37,152 bases of DNA, from contig JAHDIE010000038.1 of assembly GCA_020630955.1 (NCBI GenBank), positions 1-37,152 on the forward strand, written 5' to 3'. The translations under genes were made by a program, and so were the position numbers. Shown one piece after another: positions 33,935 to 37,152 of the stretch; within the stretch, counting starts at the first letter, position 1, and every line of letters begins with the position of its first letter. The DNA is from Saprospiraceae bacterium (GTDB lineage: Bacteria; Bacteroidota; Bacteroidia; Chitinophagales; Saprospiraceae). The notes under the pieces were generated by a model. That model saw nothing but the letters and a program-made list of their open reading frames with translations, ran no database searches and was not told the origin of the DNA.

Positions 33935-34906
33935 ATGAATAAAATTTTACTTATAACTTTAATTTCTTGCATTGCCTCTTTTGAGCTAAATGCTCAAAAT
34001 AATATCATGCTTAATATTAACCACAAGTTAAGTGATGTTGATTTTGAATTAAATGAAGCAGCCAAAAACAATATGGATCATGACTTCAAAATAACGAGAT
34101 TGGAATATTACATTTCAGAAATATCTTTGTTACATGATGGTGGAGTGGAAACCAAAATCGAAGACCTTTGGATACTTGTTGATGCCGCTAGAGAAACAGA
34201 AGTAGATTTGGGACAATACGACATTACTTCTGTTGAAAAAATAGTTTTTCATATTGGAGTAGATCGAGATCATAACCATTTGGATCCCTCAAGTTATCCA
34301 AGTTCTCATCCTTTAGCACCAAAATTTCCGTCAATGCATTGGGGATGGACGGCAGGTTATAGATTTGTTGCCCTTGAAGGACATGGAGGCGAAAATTTGA
34401 ACCAGTTGGTGCAACTTCACGGACTCGGTGATGACAATTATTTTACTTCTGAAATTGATTTGGATGCAACAGCTGAAAATGATATTATTTCCATAAATAT
34501 TGATGCTGACTATACAAAAGCCTTGGAGGATATTTCAGTTAATTCGGGTGTTATTGTTCACGGAGATAACCTGCAAGCTCAGCAATGTCTAGAAAACTTT
34601 AGAGATTATGTATTTTCTCCGTCAAGCATAACAAGCTCAATTGTTAAGACGGATGAAATAAATGAATTTAGTGTATTTCCCAACCCCATAGTAAATGGTG
34701 TTTCTTCCATTAAGCTAGATATTGAAGAAACAGCCAATAAGTATGATCTTTCTATTTGGTCAATTGAAGGGAGGCAACTTGATTATATACACAATGTGGT
34801 AGATAAACAAAATATAGATTTATCAAATCAACCTTCGGGAATGTACTTTATTAATCTTATTACGGATGGTAAGATGATAATGAGCGAGAAAGTAATTATA
34901 AAATGA
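33935..34906 (+). CDS. MbnP-family copper-binding protein with T9SS sorting domain
   Basis: 323 residues. Signal peptide (1-20, ending LNAQ). The MbnP domain (about 22-215) shows ITRLEYYISEISLL (53-66), the conserved block SHPLAPKFPSMHWGWTAGYRFVALEGH (about 124-150), and a late VIVHGDN. In the characterised MbnP from a methanotroph, a Trp is oxidised to kynurenine by its diheme partner MbnH and then helps bind copper. Trp residues at 136 and 138 (HWGW) are the natural candidates here, but which one is used is not shown by sequence alone. Residues about 245-323 are a type A T9SS sorting domain (SVFPNPIVNGVSSIKL ... GMYFINLITDGKMIMSEKVIIK), so the product should reach the surface. Its stop overlaps the next start by 4 bases. 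Confidence 0.87.
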   Translation: MNKILLITLISCIASFELNAQNNIMLNINHKLSDVDFELNEAAKNNMDHDFKITRLEYYISEISLLHDGGVETKIEDLWILVDAARETEVDLGQYDITSVEKIVFHIGVDRDHNHLDPSSYPSSHPLAPKFPSMHWGWTAGYRFVALEGHGGENLNQLVQLHGLGDDNYFTSEIDLDATAENDIISINIDADYTKALEDISVNSGVIVHGDNLQAQQCLENFRDYVFSPSSITSSIVKTDEINEFSVFPNPIVNGVSSIKLDIEETANKYDLSIWSIEGRQLDYIHNVVDKQNIDLSNQPSGMYFINLITDGKMIMSEKVIIK

Positions 34907-35925
34907 TAAAACTGTTTTGGCCCTATTTTGTGGTAGCAATTGTAGTTGCACTTTCTTGTAATAAGGAAGATTTAGGGCCAATTCATTTTCCTCCAGAATT
35001 AATGGAAGCTCCCAAAGGATTTGAAGAAATTGAATTTCCTGATGATAATGCTTTCTCACAATCTCGTTGGGATTTAGGCAAACGATTATTTTATGATCCA
35101 ATCATGTCTTTAGATAGTACAATAAGCTGCGCTTCCTGCCATAATTCAGAATTAGCCTTTAGTGATTCTGTCTCTTTTAGCCTGGGGGTGAGTGATAGGT
35201 TGGGGAATAGAAATGCTCCAACCCTTGCAAATGTTGCATATCATCCCTATTTCACAAGAGAAGGTGGCGTCCCAACACTTGAAATGCAAATTTTGGTTCC
35301 CATTCAAGAGCATGATGAATTTGATTTTAATATTGTGTTATTGGCAGAAAGACTTAAAGCAGATTCTAGCTATGTCAAAATGTCAATGGAGGCTTACGAT
35401 CGTGAGCCTGACGCTTTTGCTATTACAAGGTCTTTGGCATGTTTTGAAAGGAGTTTGGTAAGCGGATATAGCCGCTATGACCATTATGAAAGCTATGGTG
35501 ATTTGGATGCATTGACCAAAAGTGAAATCAATGGGATGGATTTGTTTTTTAGTGAAAAAACCAATTGCTCCAATTGTCATGGAGGTTTTAATTTCACCAA
35601 CTATAATTTTGAAAACAATGGTCTTTATGAAGAATATGAAGATGTTGGGAGATTTCGATTTACTGGTAATGAAGAGGATATCGCAAGGTTCAAAATACCA
35701 AGTTTAAGAAATATTGAGTTAACCGCTCCGTATATGCACGATGGTTCATTACAATCCTTGCAGCAAGTGATAGATCACTATGATTCAGGAGGTAAAAATC
35801 ATCCACACAAAAATGTTCTAATCAAGCCTTTGAATCTGACCGAACAGGAGAAGGAAGATCTCATTGCTTTTTTAAAATCTTTAACAGATGATTTTTTTGT
35901 AACAAATCCGTTATTCAAAAGCTAA
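34903..35925 (+). CDS. Diheme cytochrome c peroxidase/MauG-MbnH-family lipoprotein (paralogue 1)
   Basis: 340 residues. Lipobox VALSC (Cys19). Heme motifs CASCH (76-80) and CSNCH (222-226), and the conserved RFKIPSLRNIELTAPYMHDGS (263-282) near the second heme. Family relatives have a conserved FFWDGR before the first heme pocket loop. Here it reads PYFTREGG (115-122), losing that Trp, a difference from the paralogue directly downstream. MauG and MbnH are diheme enzymes that oxidise Trp residues in a protein substrate; coupling to the MbnP gene (4-base overlap) makes MbnP the probable substrate. Anchored at the periplasmic or outer face through the lipid. Confidence 0.85.
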   Translation: MIKLFWPYFVVAIVVALSCNKEDLGPIHFPPELMEAPKGFEEIEFPDDNAFSQSRWDLGKRLFYDPIMSLDSTISCASCHNSELAFSDSVSFSLGVSDRLGNRNAPTLANVAYHPYFTREGGVPTLEMQILVPIQEHDEFDFNIVLLAERLKADSSYVKMSMEAYDREPDAFAITRSLACFERSLVSGYSRYDHYESYGDLDALTKSEINGMDLFFSEKTNCSNCHGGFNFTNYNFENNGLYEEYEDVGRFRFTGNEEDIARFKIPSLRNIELTAPYMHDGSLQSLQQVIDHYDSGGKNHPHKNVLIKPLNLTEQEKEDLIAFLKSLTDDFFVTNPLFKS

Positions 35926-35935
35926 ACACTAAAAG

Positions 35936-37018
35936 ATGAAAAAAATAATATATCTGATACCCTTGTTATTGGTGTTGATATTATCCTGCAGAGAAGATGA
36001 ACCTCAGGTAGTTGTAGCGTTAGATGAAACACCATATATATTAGAGTATGGTAATTTGCCAGAACCATCCCTACCAGAGGATAACGCTCTTACAAAACAA
36101 GGAGTACAATTGGGGCGGATGCTATTTTATGAAAAAATGTTATCAAGGGATAATTCACAATCCTGCGCAAGCTGTCATAATCAGGTCGATGGGTTTTCAG
36201 ACACCTTGAAATTCTCTATCGGAGTTGAAATGCTGGAAGGGAAAAGGCAGGCCATGTCCGTCTTTAATATGGCATGGCACAGTAATGAGTTCTTTTGGGA
36301 TGGTAGAGCTCAATTGTTAAGAGATCAGTCATTGAAACCAATTGAAGACCCTTTGGAAATGAATGAGACGCTTGAAAATGTTATTGCAAAGTTGAGTGAT
36401 ACTCAAATGTACCGTGATCAATTTATGAGGGCCTTCGGATCAGAAGATATTACTTCAGAAAAAATGTCATTGGCTATGGAGCAATTTATGTTGAGTATCG
36501 TAAGCTATAATTCAAAGTATGATCAATATTTGGCAGGAGATGTACAACTGTCAGAAAGTGAAGAAAGAGGTCGAATATTATTTGAGCTGGAATACAATCC
36601 TTTTTTTCCTGACATGTCAGGGGCGGACTGTGCACACTGTCATGGAGGGGCAAACTTTGAAAATGATCAATATATGAACAATGGTTTAGATGAAGATGCG
36701 CAATTCACAGATATAGGTAGAGAAGAAGTTACAGGTAGTATGACCGATAGGGCAAAATTTAAAACACCTTCTTTGCGAAATGTAGAAGTTACACCACCTT
36801 ACATGCATGATGGTAGATTTCAAACTTTGGAAGAGGTCATAGAACATTACGATTTACATATTAAGCAGTCCAGTACTTTAGATCCTGCACTTGTTCAGGT
36901 GGCAGATAATGGAGGGTTGAATTTATCACAGCAAGATAAAATTGATTTGGTTAATTTTTTAAAAACTCTTACCGATCAAACATTTCTAAGTAATTTGGAA
37001 TATAGCGATCCGTTTTAA
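35936..37018 (+). CDS. Diheme cytochrome c peroxidase/MauG-MbnH-family lipoprotein (paralogue 2)
   Basis: 360 residues. Lipobox LILSC (Cys18). Heme motifs CASCH (77-81) and CAHCH (232-236). It keeps FFWDGRAQLLRDQSLKPIEDPLEM (119-142), the classical cytochrome c peroxidase segment with a Trp at 121, and RAKFKTPSLRNVEVTPPYMHDGRFQTLEEVIEHYD at the end. This is closer to ordinary bacterial diheme peroxidases than paralogue 1, so the pair may differ in substrate: one hydrogen peroxide-linked, one protein-modifying. That is inference. It lies 10 bases after paralogue 1. The gene ends at 37018; no strong terminator follows. Confidence 0.85.
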   Translation: MKKIIYLIPLLLVLILSCREDEPQVVVALDETPYILEYGNLPEPSLPEDNALTKQGVQLGRMLFYEKMLSRDNSQSCASCHNQVDGFSDTLKFSIGVEMLEGKRQAMSVFNMAWHSNEFFWDGRAQLLRDQSLKPIEDPLEMNETLENVIAKLSDTQMYRDQFMRAFGSEDITSEKMSLAMEQFMLSIVSYNSKYDQYLAGDVQLSESEERGRILFELEYNPFFPDMSGADCAHCHGGANFENDQYMNNGLDEDAQFTDIGREEVTGSMTDRAKFKTPSLRNVEVTPPYMHDGRFQTLEEVIEHYDLHIKQSSTLDPALVQVADNGGLNLSQQDKIDLVNFLKTLTDQTFLSNLEYSDPF

Positions 37019-37072
37019 AGCAAATTAATAATCAATAATTTTTCGCACTAGATAATTATTAAATTATCAAAA

Positions 37073-37152
37073 TCATTTTTCTACAAGTATGACAGGAATA
37101 TTTGATTCAAAACTAATTTTTTTAGTTGTATAATATTTTGCAATCTACTTTC
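37073..37152 (-). CDS. Possible 3' end of a minus-strand gene, universal-stress-like
   Basis: On the minus strand a frame reads SFESNIPVILVEK and stops at 37073-37075. That ending resembles the last strand of universal stress proteins (SxIPVLVxxx). The frame has an in-frame TAG near the window edge, so either there is a frameshift at the run of seven T (plus strand, about 37117-37123) or the match is chance. Convergent with the peroxidase gene. Confidence 0.25.

Noticed and set aside
37051-37068. AT-only hairpin GATAATT/AATTATC after the diheme gene as terminator
   Set aside because: Seven A/T-rich pairs without a U-tract in the right place; too weak to call.

Overview
The window looks like a chromosomal segment of a low-GC, free-living member of the Bacteroidota, probably near Saprospiria. 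The grounds are type IX secretion (T9SS) C-terminal sorting domains, outer-membrane beta-barrels with carboxypeptidase-like N-domains, many lipoproteins with a Cys lipobox, ECF sigma factors paired with membrane anti-sigma-like proteins, families largely confined to this phylum (DUF2911, DUF6503, DUF4932), start sites without clear Shine-Dalgarno sequences, and TAnnTTTG-like promoter boxes. Placement below phylum is inference. All family names were assigned by reading the proteins, not by a search.

Layout. 1-363: intergenic, with the folded 3' end (domains V and VI) of a group II intron. 364-1833: an SDR reductase and a MarR regulator on the minus strand, with a perfect palindromic operator before marR. 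1847-3887: a scar zone with a chimeric remnant of two hydrolase genes, an intact DUF2911 protein, and an N-truncated DUF805 gene. 4016-11768: a tight five-gene plus-strand operon of planctomycete-type surface genes: DUF1549/DUF1553 with heme c, DUF1501, an NHL propeller, a discoidin-like lipoprotein, and a DUF2231-heme-LRR-chitobiase C-terminal-discoidin fusion. 11892-17883: a T9SS-sorted delta-60 repeat protein, a decayed Spy-like gene, a TonB-receptor-like barrel, and an ACC-synthase-like aminotransferase. 18052-19980: an acyltransferase-3/SGNH O-acylase. 19982-22829 and 28948-33710: two ECF sigma operons on the minus strand. 23020-25706: three genes of the UDP-2,3-diamino-uronate pathway (WlbC, WlbB, WlbA types). 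25787-28747: an outer-membrane protein, an alpha/beta hydrolase, a non-coding region with strong hairpins, and a DUF6503 protein. 33935-37018: an operon of a T9SS-sorted MbnP protein and two diheme MbnH/MauG-type peroxidase lipoproteins.

Three systems stand out. (a) Both ECF operons encode, directly after the sigma factor, one protein that joins a short cytoplasmic anti-sigma-like head, one transmembrane helix, a long spacer and a C-terminal outer-membrane barrel. One spacer is a roughly 100-residue coiled coil; the other is a roughly 230-residue Asn/Ser/Lys-rich linker. This suggests a single-chain trans-envelope sensor. (b) The MbnP plus two diheme peroxidases set suggests enzymatic maturation (Trp to kynurenine in the known MbnP/MbnH pair) of a copper-binding protein that is here sent to the cell surface by T9SS. 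(c) The five-gene heme/DUF1501 operon has no assigned biochemical function, but its domains point to surface redox chemistry and glycan binding.
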